In this document: positions 1-10,358 of the stretch, piece after piece
Position numbering within the stretch: the first letter of the stretch is position 1
How the letters are laid out: each line of letters begins with the position of its first letter
Assembly (NCBI GenBank): GCA_944325945.1
Contig: CALVBW010000025.1
Span: forward strand, 46,192 to 110,191
DNA length: 64,000 nucleotides
Source of the DNA: Candidatus Gastranaerophilales bacterium
Lineage (GTDB): Bacteria > Cyanobacteriota > Vampirovibrionia > Gastranaerophilales > Gastranaerophilaceae
Direction of reading: 5' to 3'
Translations under genes and position numbers: made by a program
Notes under the pieces: generated by a model
What the model saw: the letters and a program-made list of their open reading frames with translations, nothing else
The model's database searches: none
What the model was told of the DNA's origin: nothing

Positions 1-1977
1 GACCGTCTGTGAAAATGGCAGATATGGAATATCAATTCTCAAATCTTCTGTTGTAACAGCACAAATAACGGCAGCCAGCTGAGAAGGAGTGAGTCCGTCC
101 AGAACATCAGAAAAAATAATTTCTGCAATATACAATTCGTTTTCGGATCTGATTTGTGAAGTTGTAACACCCCGTGGCGTGGGATAATCATCTTTTAAAT
201 ATCCGAAGTCCTCCAATACACTCCTGTGAGCTAAAAATTTGTTCCAATAAATATCTCTCTGACGCTCCATTTCTTTTTCTAATCTTGCCTGACGTGCCTC
301 AATTCTTCCCAGAACTTCAATATTTTTTGCATGTTTTTTATACCTGTTGCAGGTGTCACATGGAGAAGCATGCAATTGTTCAAGTAAAAGTTTGTTACTG
401 TTTCTGAATGCGATGACTTCATCCGATAAAGGTCTTTTTTTAGACTGCTCCTGCTTGCATATTCGTTTATAGGTAAGCCTGTTTTGCACGTACAAATGAC
501 GTAATTTATCATACTTTAAAAAATCCTCGTCGGAAATTTTATGCGGACAGACAAAAGTTCTCTCAGCTCTTTCTTTTTCATTTATTTCATATTGCTTTAA
601 TAAAGGCTGCATACGTGAGCCGGCGGAATAATACCCGAAGCTTTTTAAAATAAGCTCTTTTGATTCATCAAGGCTGAACCTTTGCAGCAAATTCAATACC
701 ATTGAATAACTTGGAGAAAAACGGCTTTCCAGCGGGTTAGCATCACTCAGGACAAGTTCCGCCACCTCTTCGGGAGATTGAAAAGGTGTACCGACAATTG
801 TAACATAACCGATTTCATCCATTCCGCGGCGTCCTGCACGTCCTGACATTTGCAAAAATTCACTGGCTGTCAACATTCTGTGCCCACTATCCGTTCTTTT
901 GCTGGTTGAACTTATTACAGTAGACCGCGCTGGCATATTAATACCCGCAGCAAGCGTTTCGGTTGCAAAAACAACCTTTATCAAACCTTTTTGAAACAAT
1001 TTTTCCACAAGATTTTTCCATGCAGGAAGCAGCCCTGCATGGTGCGATGCAACACCTTGCAACAGATATTCAATATGTTTATTACCGTATAAATGCGGAT
1101 TTTCAGCAATATAATCGTCTACGAACTGCCTGATTTGTGCCTGTTCACCGGGAGTAACAAGCCCGAATGACGCGCATTTTTCCATCTGCTCATCACATTT
1201 TTTGCGTGAAAACGTAAAATAAATCGCCGGCAGCATATCCTGTTCCGCCAAATTTCTTATAACATCTTTTACCGGAGATTTTTGTTTATTTTTGCCGTGT
1301 TTTCCCCATGCACGCTTTTCAGGTTTGATTTTTTTATTTAGCTGACCGCTTGGCGTAAAAAGCGGAAGCAATCTGTTAGGCTGAGAACTGTCAAAATAAT
1401 AAAATCTTAAAGGCACCGGCCTAAAATCAGTATCAACCAGCTCGGTTTTTGAATGAACCGTGTTAATCCAATTTGTCAACTCATCAGCGTTGGCAACCGT
1501 TGCTGAAAGTGCTATAATCTGTACATTTGTCGGACAATATATAATACTTTCTTCCCAAACAGTTCCGCGCTGCTCGTCGTTCATATAATGAACCTCGTCA
1601 AGTACAACGTATTTAACATCTTTCAAATTATCGGCAACAGCACCGAAATTAGTGCCATAAAGCATGTTTCGGAAAACTTCGGTTGTCATCACAACAATCT
1701 GACCGTTTCTGTTAATTGATGTATCACCTGTCAAAAGTCCTACTTTTTCCTGACCGTATTTTTCACCGAAATCATAATATTTTTGATTTGAAAGAGCTTT
1801 TAACGGAGTTGTGTAAAATATTCTTTTACCGTTTTCCATAGCACGATGAATAGCGTGTTCTGCTATAACAGTCTTACCTGCACCTGTCGGCGCGCAGACT
1901 ACAACACTTTCACCTGCGTCAATAAATTCACAGGCTTCTTTTTGAAAATCATCCAGTTCAAACGGAAATTCATACAT
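1..1977 (-). CDS. Ski2/Mtr4-like DEAD/DEAH-box RNA helicase (3' end cut by window edge)
   Basis: Probable ATP-dependent RNA helicase acting in RNA processing or decay. The 659 visible codons stay open to base 1, so the C-terminus lies outside the window. Visible motifs are Walker A APTGAGKT (about residues 29-36), the DEVH box, ALSAT (motif III) and QMSGRAGRRG (motif VI). Further on, a stretch resembling the start of the DSHCT domain of Ski2/Mtr4 and cyanobacterial homologues is cut off. The start MYEFPF is supported by AAGGAT at 1986-1991, nine bases upstream. It lies 54 bp downstream of serS on the same strand and may be co-transcribed with it. Family assignment is confident; its RNA targets cannot be told from the sequence. 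Confidence 0.9.
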   Translation of the reverse strand, partial: MYEFPFELDDFQKEACEFIDAGESVVVCAPTGAGKTVIAEHAIHRAMENGKRIFYTTPLKALSNQKYYDFGEKYGQEKVGLLTGDTSINRNGQIVVMTTEVFRNMLYGTNFGAVADNLKDVKYVVLDEVHYMNDEQRGTVWEESIIYCPTNVQIIALSATVANADELTNWINTVHSKTELVDTDFRPVPLRFYYFDSSQPNRLLPLFTPSGQLNKKIKPEKRAWGKHGKNKQKSPVKDVIRNLAEQDMLPAIYFTFSRKKCDEQMEKCASFGLVTPGEQAQIRQFVDDYIAENPHLYGNKHIEYLLQGVASHHAGLLPAWKNLVEKLFQKGLIKVVFATETLAAGINMPARSTVISSTSKRTDSGHRMLTASEFLQMSGRAGRRGMDEIGYVTIVGTPFQSPEEVAELVLSDANPLESRFSPSYSMVLNLLQRFSLDESKELILKSFGYYSAGSRMQPLLKQYEINEKERAERTFVCPHKISDEDFLKYDKLRHLYVQNRLTYKRICKQEQSKKRPLSDEVIAFRNSNKLLLEQLHASPCDTCNRYKKHAKNIEVLGRIEARQARLEKEMERQRDIYWNKFLAHRSVLEDFGYLKDDYPTPRGVTTSQIRSENELYIAEIIFSDVLDGLTPSQLAAVICAVTTEDLRIDIPYLPFSQTV

Positions 1978-2031
1978 AACAAACTATCCTTACAGTTTAT
2001 TATGCCACAAAACCTTATGTTTGTAAAATTA

Positions 2032-3300
<1,269 letters not shown>

Positions 3301-3391
3301 CTAAAACCTCTTTCTTACTACAGGATTATTCTAATTTAAAGAAAAGTTATAATCAAGAGAAAAATATCACAAAACTCAATCTAAAGATTGA

Positions 3392-3419
3392 TAGACATTT
3401 ACAAAAAAATACTCATAAT
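3392..3419 (+). promoter_or_regulatory. Possible sigma-70 promoter for the 107-residue orphan
   Basis: TAGACA (3392-3397) and CATAAT (3414-3419) are separated by 16 bp, each one mismatch from consensus. They sit just before the AAGGGA ribosome binding site of the gene at 3442. The region is AT-rich, so chance matches are likely. Confidence 0.35.
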
Positions 3420-3441
3420 ATAACATGAAGGGATATGTTTT

Positions 3442-3765
3442 ATGTTTAAAAAACTTGCACAAAGATTGAAAGATTATAATAACAGAACAAATACCGCACC
3501 TGTTACCTTACCGTTTGGAGATTCATTTGCGACATCAAAAAACGAATATTTAAAAAACATGTCTAAAAAAGCTGTAGAGCTTTACGAAAAACAAACTGAC
3601 ATACATAATTTTTCAAAACTGGTGCTTTCAAATCCTGAAAACAAGACACATAATGATATGGTTAAAAAACTTTTTGAAGACGGGGTTGCTGACCCGTTTG
3701 TCGATGAAAAACTTGCAGATCTCGCGAACAACCGGAAATTCCTGCGTGACCTGGGCTTACTTTAG
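3442..3765 (+). CDS. Hypothetical protein, 107 aa
   Basis: Not recognised. It is a small, charged, soluble, mostly helical protein without a signal peptide or membrane segment; the N-terminus is basic (MFKKLAQRLKDYNNR) and the C-terminus ends KFLRDLGLL. AAGGGA at 3428-3433 precedes the ATG. Its 3' end overlaps the convergent isocitrate dehydrogenase gene by 9 bp, so the two cannot have separate terminators between them. The ribosome binding site and coding-like composition favour a real gene. Confidence 0.7.
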   Translation: MFKKLAQRLKDYNNRTNTAPVTLPFGDSFATSKNEYLKNMSKKAVELYEKQTDIHNFSKLVLSNPENKTHNDMVKKLFEDGVADPFVDEKLADLANNRKFLRDLGLL

Positions 3766-4752
3766 ATTTTCAATAATTTTTCCGGTAAATTCACTTGTTG
3801 AAGCACTTCCGCCCAAATCAACAGTTTTGATGTTTTGAGAAAGTGTTTTAAATAAAGCTTTTTCGATTTTTTCGGCATGGAAATTTTCGCCAATATATCT
3901 AAGCATTTCAACAGCCGATAGCAAAAGGGCCGTCGGATTTGCCTTATTTTGTCCTTTAATATCAGGAGCCGAGCCATGAACCGGTTCAAATACAGCGCAA
4001 TTTTCGCCGATATTTGCCCCCTGAGCAACCCCCAAACCGCCGATTAAACCTGCAGTCAAATCTGATACTATATCACCGTATAAATTAGGAAGTACCAGAA
4101 CATCAAATTTCGTCGGATCCTGCACAAGCTGCATACAAAGATTGTCAACTAATATTTCACGCTTTTGAATTTGCGGATAATTTTCGGCAATTTTTCTGTA
4201 ACTTTCCAAAAACAGCCCGTCTGACATTTTCATTATATTGGCTTTGGTAACAACACAAACTTCATTCCTGCCATTTTTAACCGCATAATCAAATGCAAAT
4301 TTACAAATTCTCTCAGATGCATTACGCGTAATAATCTTGATACTTTCAGCAGTATCACAATCCGCCATACGCTCAATTCCGGCATATAAATCCTCGGTAT
4401 TTTCACGAACTACTACTAAATCAACATTTTCAAAACGGGTTTTAACATTGGGTAAATTTTTACACGGTCTTAAATTAGCATACAAATCCAAATCTTTTCT
4501 CAGCTGAACATTAACAGATCTGAAACCTTTGCCGATAGGAGTTGTAACCGGAGCTTTAAGTGCAATTTTATTTTTCTTTACTGAATCAATTACTCTTTTC
4601 GGAAGAGGAGTTCCTTCTTTTTCAATAACATCAGCACCCGCAGTTTGAATTTCCCAATCAATTTTCAAACCGCTTGCATCAATAATTTTTACAACCGCAT
4701 CCGATATTTCAGGTCCTATTCCGTCACCGTTAATCAATGTAATAGTACGCAT
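3757..4752 (-). CDS. Isocitrate dehydrogenase, NAD-dependent type (isocitrate/isopropylmalate dehydrogenase family)
   Basis: Oxidative decarboxylation of isocitrate to 2-oxoglutarate, or a close relative of that reaction. The 331 residues match the short NAD-IDH group. Visible features are the N-terminal NGDGIGPEI, the substrate loop with Ser then LRKDLDLYANLRP, the Asp metal ligands in NLYGDIVSDL, and HGSAPDIKGQNKANP near the cofactor site. The Ser-containing loop fits isocitrate better than isopropylmalate. No leu genes are adjacent. AGGAGG precedes the ATG. In a fermentative organism it probably supplies 2-oxoglutarate for glutamate synthesis. Exact substrate is inferred. Confidence 0.85.
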   Translation of the reverse strand: MRTITLINGDGIGPEISDAVVKIIDASGLKIDWEIQTAGADVIEKEGTPLPKRVIDSVKKNKIALKAPVTTPIGKGFRSVNVQLRKDLDLYANLRPCKNLPNVKTRFENVDLVVVRENTEDLYAGIERMADCDTAESIKIITRNASERICKFAFDYAVKNGRNEVCVVTKANIMKMSDGLFLESYRKIAENYPQIQKREILVDNLCMQLVQDPTKFDVLVLPNLYGDIVSDLTAGLIGGLGVAQGANIGENCAVFEPVHGSAPDIKGQNKANPTALLLSAVEMLRYIGENFHAEKIEKALFKTLSQNIKTVDLGGSASTSEFTGKIIENLK

Positions 4753-4894
4753 TCAAAGCCTCCTTAAAAAATATTTTAGCACAAATATTTAACTGTAAAA
4801 TATTACGAAATATTAAGAAAAAATTACAAGCTGAGCAATTCAACCTGTCAAATTTTTTTTATAAATATAAGGTAGAAAAAGGTAGGTTAGAATT

Positions 4895-5665
4895 ATGGGT
4901 ATTGCTAGTATTGCAAAAACCGGCTTGAATTATGCCGGAAGGCTAATTTTTGATGACAGATTTGCATCAAAAGTTGCAAGCCGTATTAAGGCACATGGAA
5001 AAATGTACAAAAAAGCTGGTAAAAACCGCTTTCACGATTTTCATAAACAAATAGGTGATGCCTTTCAAAGAGCCGATCAAATAACAGGCAAAATAGATCC
5101 TGTTACAAAAAAGCCAAAAATTGGCATATTCGGTAATATAAGAAAGTCTTTTGAGCAATACGGAGGAGATGTTGCAGCACTCTGGAAGAACAAAGACAAA
5201 AGTTTTTTCTCAAAAATCGGCGGAACAATAAAAGGCTTAGGGAAAAGAGCACCGCTTATAGGTACAGCGCTAATGGTTGCATTTGAATTGCCAAACATAT
5301 TCAAAGCAACAAAAGACGGCGGGCTTATTGCAGGTGCGGCAGAAGCAGGAAAAAGCGGAGTGAGAATCGCAGCAGGTGTAGCATGCGGTGCCATAGGCGC
5401 AGCCATCTTAGGACCTGTTGGAAGTATCGCAGGTTTCTTGATAGGAGATATGCTGGGTAAGCTTGTAGTAGGAAAAAGCTACTCTGAGAAAAAAGCAGCT
5501 GAAGAAGCAGAAAAAAACTTACCAAATGCTCAGCAGACTCAAAATATGCAGACAACACTGACGCCTGAACAGCTGATGATGATGCAACAAATGCTCTATA
5601 ATGATAATAATAATGATTTTATGTATGACGCAACAAATCCATTCAAATTAAATGTCACAGCATAA
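4895..5665 (+). CDS. Glycine-zipper membrane-associated protein, 256 aa (paralogue of the next gene)
   Basis: Function unknown. Residues 1-110 are basic and amphipathic. About residues 115-195 hold small-residue-rich hydrophobic segments with repeated GxxxG spacing (GAIGAAILGPVGSIAGFLIG), typical of glycine-zipper membrane helices. They end in KLVVGKSY, which parallels KAVVGKDE in the gene at 5774. The last 50 residues are low-complexity and rich in Gln, Met and Asn, with an NPF tripeptide near the end. There is no classical signal peptide. AAGGTAGG lies before the ATG, and a strong hairpin terminator follows at 5672. Confidence 0.75.
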   Translation: MGIASIAKTGLNYAGRLIFDDRFASKVASRIKAHGKMYKKAGKNRFHDFHKQIGDAFQRADQITGKIDPVTKKPKIGIFGNIRKSFEQYGGDVAALWKNKDKSFFSKIGGTIKGLGKRAPLIGTALMVAFELPNIFKATKDGGLIAGAAEAGKSGVRIAAGVACGAIGAAILGPVGSIAGFLIGDMLGKLVVGKSYSEKKAAEEAEKNLPNAQQTQNMQTTLTPEQLMMMQQMLYNDNNNDFMYDATNPFKLNVTA

Positions 5666-5671
5666 CAAATT

Positions 5672-5695
5672 AAAGCCCGGAAAATTTCGGGCTTT
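5672..5695 (+). terminator. Hairpin terminator after the 256-aa glycine-zipper gene
   Basis: AAAGCCCG and CGGGCTTT form an 8-bp stem around an AT loop, 7 bp after the stop codon. There is no long T-run, so termination may be partial. Confidence 0.65.
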
Positions 5696-5773
5696 ACATT
5701 TGTTTACAAAAAAGCAATTTAGAAAAACAAAAAAACTTTATATAAATAACGGGGAATCCTAAAGGGGATATAA

Positions 5774-7300
5774 ATGAGTTACTACAATTACAACGTAGGC
5801 GTTACATCACGCGATTTATATATATTAAGTGCCGCAGCAACCGGTGCAGCAATTAACCGTGCAAGCACAGCTGAAGAACTTAAAAATTATATGTTATTCG
5901 GCGGTGCAGCTATGGCTCTTCCGGCAGGTATTAAAGCTGGAAAAACAATTGTCTGGGATATTCCGAAATGGGGATACCAGAACTGGGGAAATTATGGCAA
6001 TGCTTTTAAAGATTTATATCAAAACAGCATAGGAAAAACAACTATATTTCCTGCAAACAGAGCGCCTTTAAAAGGCAAATTCTGGGATACAGTGAACAAT
6101 AACTATTTACAAAATAAACTCAAACAAACAGAACTTCCAGCATTTGATTTAACAACCGTTCAGGGCGCAAAAAAAGCTGAAATTTATAAAGAAGTTACGA
6201 GATTAACCGAAGAAGCAAAGGGCTTGAAAGGTAAAGAACTTGCAGCAAAATTAAAAGAAATAGAAATAGCAAAAACACAGGCTAAAATAGCCGAAAATAA
6301 TGCAAAAGCAGCAGGGGAACTTGTAAAAGACAGCAAAATCGGCAGAGCCGCTTCATGGGTAAAAACCAAATCCGGCGTAAGAGCAGTCGAAACAAAAGTT
6401 CTTGAAGGTACTATTAGCAGCAATAAAGCTGTAAAAATACTTTCAAAAGGCGCAAAAGCCGGCGGCGCAATGGCTGCAATTTCAGCGGCACTTGAAGTTC
6501 CGACTGTTGTTAAAACATATAAAGAACTCGGCGCAGCCAAAGGAACAAAACAATTAGGTAAATCAGCAGTTAAAGTTGCAGCGGACACAGCAGGTTTTGC
6601 AATCGGTGCAAAACTCGGAGGTATCGCAGGAGCTAAAATCGGCGCTACAATAGGTACATGTATTGGAGGTCCGATAGGTACAGCAATCGGCGGTGCCGTA
6701 GGTGCAATAATCGGTATTGCAGGCGGACTTTTAGGCAGCTGGCTTGCAGGTAAAGCAGCAAAAGCAGTTGTTGGTAAAGATGAACTTGAAATTGCTCAGG
6801 AAGAAGAAACCAAAAAACTTGCCGAAGCTGCAAAATATGACCCTGAACTTCAAGCACAACTTGCAGTTCAAGCAAGTGAAAATTTACAAAACGGCAACGT
6901 AGCATCTGCACAAGATGCAAAGGACATTGCACAAAGTTATGAAAATGTAGTAACAACACTCACAGAAGGTGCAGCAGCAGGTGATTTGCTTACGCAAAAT
7001 CCTGAAACAGGTTATGATAACACAACTCTGACAACACCTGCCAGCGCTGCAGAAACAACTACAACACCTGCAACAAGTACACAAACCGCAACTCTGACTA
7101 CAGATTCAGGTTTAAATGCATTATTCGCTCTTGCAGAAGGCAATGTTTATACTCCTATGAATAATTCATTTATGATGCCGTTCGGGCAAACATCAACATT
7201 CAACCCGTTTATGACGGGATACAACAACACAACATTTAATCCGTTTATGAATAACTATTTCAACCCGTTTTCAATGGGATATGGCAACCTCGCAGCATAA
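5774..7300 (+). CDS. Glycine-zipper protein with NPF-repeat C-terminus, 508 aa
   Basis: Function unknown. The N-terminal third has no recognisable fold. Residues about 125-190 are a Lys/Glu/Ala-rich probable coiled coil. Residues about 230-340 are a long glycine-zipper hydrophobic region (repeats such as GGPIGTAIGGAVGAIIG) ending in KAVVGK, homologous to the zipper of the neighbour at 4895. The tail is Thr/Ala-rich and then Asn/Phe/Met-rich, with three NPF tripeptides in the last 45 residues. Such zipper regions occur in membrane-inserting toxins, phage tape measures and envelope proteins; none of these can be chosen here. GGGGAT precedes the ATG and a hairpin terminator follows. Confidence 0.8.
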   Translation: MSYYNYNVGVTSRDLYILSAAATGAAINRASTAEELKNYMLFGGAAMALPAGIKAGKTIVWDIPKWGYQNWGNYGNAFKDLYQNSIGKTTIFPANRAPLKGKFWDTVNNNYLQNKLKQTELPAFDLTTVQGAKKAEIYKEVTRLTEEAKGLKGKELAAKLKEIEIAKTQAKIAENNAKAAGELVKDSKIGRAASWVKTKSGVRAVETKVLEGTISSNKAVKILSKGAKAGGAMAAISAALEVPTVVKTYKELGAAKGTKQLGKSAVKVAADTAGFAIGAKLGGIAGAKIGATIGTCIGGPIGTAIGGAVGAIIGIAGGLLGSWLAGKAAKAVVGKDELEIAQEEETKKLAEAAKYDPELQAQLAVQASENLQNGNVASAQDAKDIAQSYENVVTTLTEGAAAGDLLTQNPETGYDNTTLTTPASAAETTTTPATSTQTATLTTDSGLNALFALAEGNVYTPMNNSFMMPFGQTSTFNPFMTGYNNTTFNPFMNNYFNPFSMGYGNLAA

Positions 7301-7303
7301 AAT

Positions 7304-7329
7304 AAAAGACCGGCTTGTACCGGTCTTTT
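7304..7329. terminator. Bidirectional terminator between convergent genes
   Basis: AAAAGACCGG and CCGGTCTTTT form a 10-bp stem around a 6-nt loop, flanked by A- and T-rich runs, so it can serve the plus gene ending at 7300 and the minus gene ending at 7334. Confidence 0.85.
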
Positions 7330-7333
7330 TATT

Positions 7334-7507
7334 TTATAAAGATGTTACGTTATAATCACGTTCCGCAAGGGATGACGAAGTATCAAAAATTTTAGTAAAA
7401 AATCTTTCTATTGCCGCTTCCATACCCTTGATTTCTTTTGTCAAAGAATCATATGCGCCTTTTTTAGCATCAGTAATTGCATTTGAAAAAATTTCTTCTT
7501 GATACAT
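7334..7507 (-). CDS. Small hypothetical protein, 57 aa
   Basis: Not recognised. It is a short, probably helical, soluble protein starting MYQEEIFSNAITDAKKG. I chose this Met because AGGAG (7515-7519) lies seven bases before it. A longer in-frame start upstream would read through AT-rich probable promoter sequence and has no ribosome binding site. The gene shares its terminator with the glycine-zipper gene on the other strand. Confidence 0.65.
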   Translation of the reverse strand: MYQEEIFSNAITDAKKGAYDSLTKEIKGMEAAIERFFTKIFDTSSSLAERDYNVTSL

Positions 7508-7657
7508 TATTATACTCCTATCTATCTTCACATAGATATATACGTACATTTATGCCGCAAACTTTAATTTTTTAAACATTATTGTTACAAAATTTAGTAT
7601 TACGGGAAAATTTTACAACTTTAAAGTAAAATAATTATTGAGTAAGAGGAAGTTGTA

Positions 7658-8491
7658 ATGAAAGATTTTCAATTAACCAGTTATGATTATTATTCAAGCC
7701 GGCGCGATATGGAAGTAATTTCGCAGATTGTAGAGGCTTTAAAAAAAGTTTTGGAGGAAGATAAACACGCTGTTCAGCCTTTATTTTTGAAAACATCCGA
7801 AAATCTCATATTGAATATTGCCAGAAAAGTAGTTCAAGAAAAAAAGAAAACTTTTTTAATCGGTATTACCGGTGAAAGTGCATCAGGCAAAACTGTTTTT
7901 GTTGACAACACAATAAAGGCATGCGTAAAAGACCGCAAAGAGGGAATTTATACTGTTATCCGCTGTGATGATTACTATAAAGATACATCAAAAGAATTGC
8001 AGGAAGCAGGAAGCTATGAAGAACTATTCAAAACAGGCTTCAGTTTTGATACTCCCAAAGCAATAGACCTGGATTTAATGAAAGAACATCTGCTGGAATT
8101 AAAAGCAGGCAGAAGCGTTACCTCTCCGAGGTATGATTTTGTAACATGTGTATCAGATCCGGACGGAGACTTTAAAAAGCCGGCAAAGGTTGTTTTAACA
8201 GAAGGGCTTTATGTTTTAAATAACGGACTTGCGGATATAATGGACGTAAAAGTCTACGTATTCACACCGCTTGAAGTTATCAAAGAACGCTGGTATAAAA
8301 GAGCCGCTCTAAGAGGGAAAACAGGAACAGCTGCCGATATGCAATTTCAGGACGTAAACAGAACGGCACAGGAATATATAAGACCGAATTACCAGATAGC
8401 GGATGCCGTAATTAACGGTATGGTAAGTCAGGAATATATTCAGCAGATTACAGATAAAATATTTAAAGTTTTACACGATATTGATTATTAA
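7658..8491 (+). CDS. Uridine kinase-like P-loop kinase
   Basis: Member of the phosphoribulokinase/uridine kinase family, which phosphorylates nucleosides or related sugars with ATP or GTP. The Walker A motif GESASGKT lies near residues 75-82. The central part resembles uridine kinase (RCDDYYKD, then SFDTPKAIDLDLM and SPRYDF). The roughly 65-residue N-terminal extension is longer than in typical Udk (about 210 aa). GAGGAAG precedes the ATG. It is monocistronic with a terminator overlapping the stop codon. Substrate is uncertain, since divergent members act on other metabolites. Confidence 0.8.
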   Translation: MKDFQLTSYDYYSSRRDMEVISQIVEALKKVLEEDKHAVQPLFLKTSENLILNIARKVVQEKKKTFLIGITGESASGKTVFVDNTIKACVKDRKEGIYTVIRCDDYYKDTSKELQEAGSYEELFKTGFSFDTPKAIDLDLMKEHLLELKAGRSVTSPRYDFVTCVSDPDGDFKKPAKVVLTEGLYVLNNGLADIMDVKVYVFTPLEVIKERWYKRAALRGKTGTAADMQFQDVNRTAQEYIRPNYQIADAVINGMVSQEYIQQITDKIFKVLHDIDY

Positions 8492-8518
8492 AAAAAAGGC
8501 GCTTGAAGCGCCTTTTTT
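8491..8518. terminator. Bidirectional terminator between the kinase and Cys-rich genes
   Basis: GGCGCTT and AAGCGCC form a near-perfect palindrome with an A7 run on the left and a T6 run on the right. It can end both convergent transcripts. Confidence 0.9.
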
Positions 8519-8786
8519 AGTAACTCATCCTCTGGCAAGGGCAAGTTTCTTCAGTGTTGAAGGCTTTTGTACATCTGTCACAATTCGGTACAATTTTAAC
8601 CTTTTGACAAGGGTCGCATTTAGCTTTTTTAACCTTGTGGCATTTTACTTTTTCACACTTATTGCAGTTTCTGAACCCTGTAAACGGATTCAAACTGCCT
8701 ATACCGTCATAAGTCCATGCAAAAGCACCCTGAGCGGGCAGGAAGAAAAATGCGAATAAAGCAAGTGATGCAAGTGTTTTTTTCAT
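8517..8786 (-). CDS. Secreted Cys/Lys-rich small protein, 89 aa
   Basis: Function unknown. A clear Sec signal peptide (MKKTLASLALFAFFFLPAQGAFA) is followed by about 66 mature residues. Their Cys residues lie in the order CNKC, C, C, CDPC, C, CDRC, CPC, embedded in Lys-rich sequence. Paired CxxC motifs outside the cytoplasm suggest metal binding or disulphide cross-linking. It contains NPF in SLNPFTGF. A good AGGAG ribosome binding site precedes the ATG. An overlapping open frame on the other strand lacks such support. Confidence 0.8.
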   Translation of the reverse strand: MKKTLASLALFAFFFLPAQGAFAWTYDGIGSLNPFTGFRNCNKCEKVKCHKVKKAKCDPCQKVKIVPNCDRCTKAFNTEETCPCQRMSY

Positions 8787-8914
8787 AATTTACTCCTTTT
8801 TTAAAATAGCCGAACTATATCAGCCACATTACCATTTTAAATCTGCAGATAGATATTTCCACATCAAAACAGGTAATACAATCTAAACAAAAGGAGTTGA
8901 TAAAAAGTGCAATA

Positions 8915-8948
8915 AAAAAGCGAACTTCTGATGAGAAGTCCGCTTTTT
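8915..8948. terminator. Hairpin terminator downstream of the SLH-protein gene
   Basis: AAAAAGCG-A-ACTTCT pairs with AGAAGT-C-CGCTTTTT around a GATG loop, with one mismatch. A/T runs flank both sides. It lies 20 bp beyond the stop codon of the minus-strand gene. Confidence 0.75.
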
Positions 8949-8967
8949 CAAATTTTAATCAAGCAAA

Positions 8968-10251
8968 TTATTTAACAATGCTTGCGTCATCGCAGAGGAT
9001 AACATAAATTTGTTCGCCTGATTTAGCGTGGTATTTAAGACCCGGAGTTACAAGCCCTAATACCAGACCAACACCTGCGCCGATAGGAGCACCGATTGCG
9101 ATACCTTTACCGATTTCAGCAGGGTTCGGAATGAAGGCGAAACCAACACCGGCACCTGTACCAACAGCACCAAGACCAACAGTCCACAATGCAACTTTAC
9201 CTGCAGTCATCCAAGGGCCTTCTTTCAAAGCATAATCTCTGTAGAAAGGTTTCGCATTCAAATCAACAGTTTTACCGCTTGGCAAGCAAACTTCGTTCAA
9301 TTGAATATAAACGCGAGCATTTCTGTTGAACCATTTTTGAGGAACAACTTCAAGTACTTTACCTGTGAATACAGAATTTGCAGGGAACAATACAGTACCT
9401 TCTTCAGTGCAAATATCTTGCGGAGCAATGAATTTAACAGTTTCACCTGCAGATGCAACTTCTGATCTGAATTTATCAGTGAATGCAACGGCAAGAACGT
9501 TACCGCTCAAAACAATGCTTCTTTTGTTTGTAATTTTAACTGAATGATTCGGTGCATTTTTCTTCATATTCAAATGCTCAATAGCAACAACTTTTTCCAA
9601 ATCAGGACCAACGTATTCTTCTTTAACAAGACCGATTTTATCTTTTAATCTTGCAAGAAGAACAGCAGCTTCAGCTCTTGTTAAATCATCATTCGGACGC
9701 AATTCATTAGCGTTCGGATAATTTACATAGATACCATAAGCAAGTGATTTAGCATAAGGTCTTTTTGCCCATTGAGCAACCTGATCTGCATCAGAAAAAT
9801 TATTCAAAATAGCGACATCAGCTGCACCGTCTTTTGTAATGTGGCTGATAACTGATTGAACTTCTGATCTTGTCATAACTTTTTGAGGTTTGAAAGTTCT
9901 ATCAGGATAACCGTAAACCAAACCTAATTGTTGAGAACGCAAAATATCAGCGTAATCAGGATTTGAAGATGAAACATCAGTAAAGATATTTTTGATGTTT
10001 ACATTCAAATTGTCATTAGATAAAAGCTTCAATAAAGCTTTAACAAATTCAACTCTCTGAACAGTATCTTCCGGATAGAAGTTACCATCATCAAGAGTCA
10101 TGATGTTGTCAGATACAACTTCAACAATTTCAGGTCTTGCCCAGTAATCTTTGCTGACATCCAAAATTTTAACGGATTCAGACGCGAGAACCGGAAGTAC
10201 ATTCCAAGCCATCAAACTGACAGCCATCAACCCAGCTAAAAGTTTTTTCAT
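8968..10251 (-). CDS. S-layer homology (SLH) domain protein with TrbI/VirB10-like C-terminal domain
   Basis: Envelope protein of 427 residues. The Sec signal peptide starts MKKLLAGLMAVSLMAW. Three SLH repeats cover about residues 30-210 and include YGYPDRTFKPQKVMTRSEV; SLH domains anchor proteins to cell-wall polymers. Residues about 260-345 form a beta-rich domain (FPANSVFTGKVLEVVPQ, LPSGKTVDLNAKPF) that also occurs in the protein at 59324. A glycine-rich hydrophobic segment lies near the end. I chose the start at 10251 because AAGGAA (10259-10264) lies seven bases before it and the signal peptide starts there; a longer in-frame start would put 21 charged residues first. Confidence 0.88.
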   Translation of the reverse strand: MKKLLAGLMAVSLMAWNVLPVLASESVKILDVSKDYWARPEIVEVVSDNIMTLDDGNFYPEDTVQRVEFVKALLKLLSNDNLNVNIKNIFTDVSSSNPDYADILRSQQLGLVYGYPDRTFKPQKVMTRSEVQSVISHITKDGAADVAILNNFSDADQVAQWAKRPYAKSLAYGIYVNYPNANELRPNDDLTRAEAAVLLARLKDKIGLVKEEYVGPDLEKVVAIEHLNMKKNAPNHSVKITNKRSIVLSGNVLAVAFTDKFRSEVASAGETVKFIAPQDICTEEGTVLFPANSVFTGKVLEVVPQKWFNRNARVYIQLNEVCLPSGKTVDLNAKPFYRDYALKEGPWMTAGKVALWTVGLGAVGTGAGVGFAFIPNPAEIGKGIAIGAPIGAGVGLVLGLVTPGLKYHAKSGEQIYVILCDDASIVK

Positions 10252-10358
10252 AATAATATTCCTTCTCTTACCACTAGTAAACAATTTTTTTTTATAGTAT
10301 AACGTAATTATCATGATTTGTAAAGTACCAATTATAAATATACATAAGAGGAGAAAAA

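Noticed and set aside
8481..8759. 92-codon plus-strand open frame opposite the Cys-rich gene
   Set aside because: The minus-strand frame has a signal peptide, AGGAG ribosome binding site and patterned Cys; the plus frame has none of these and starts inside a terminator and the kinase 3' end.
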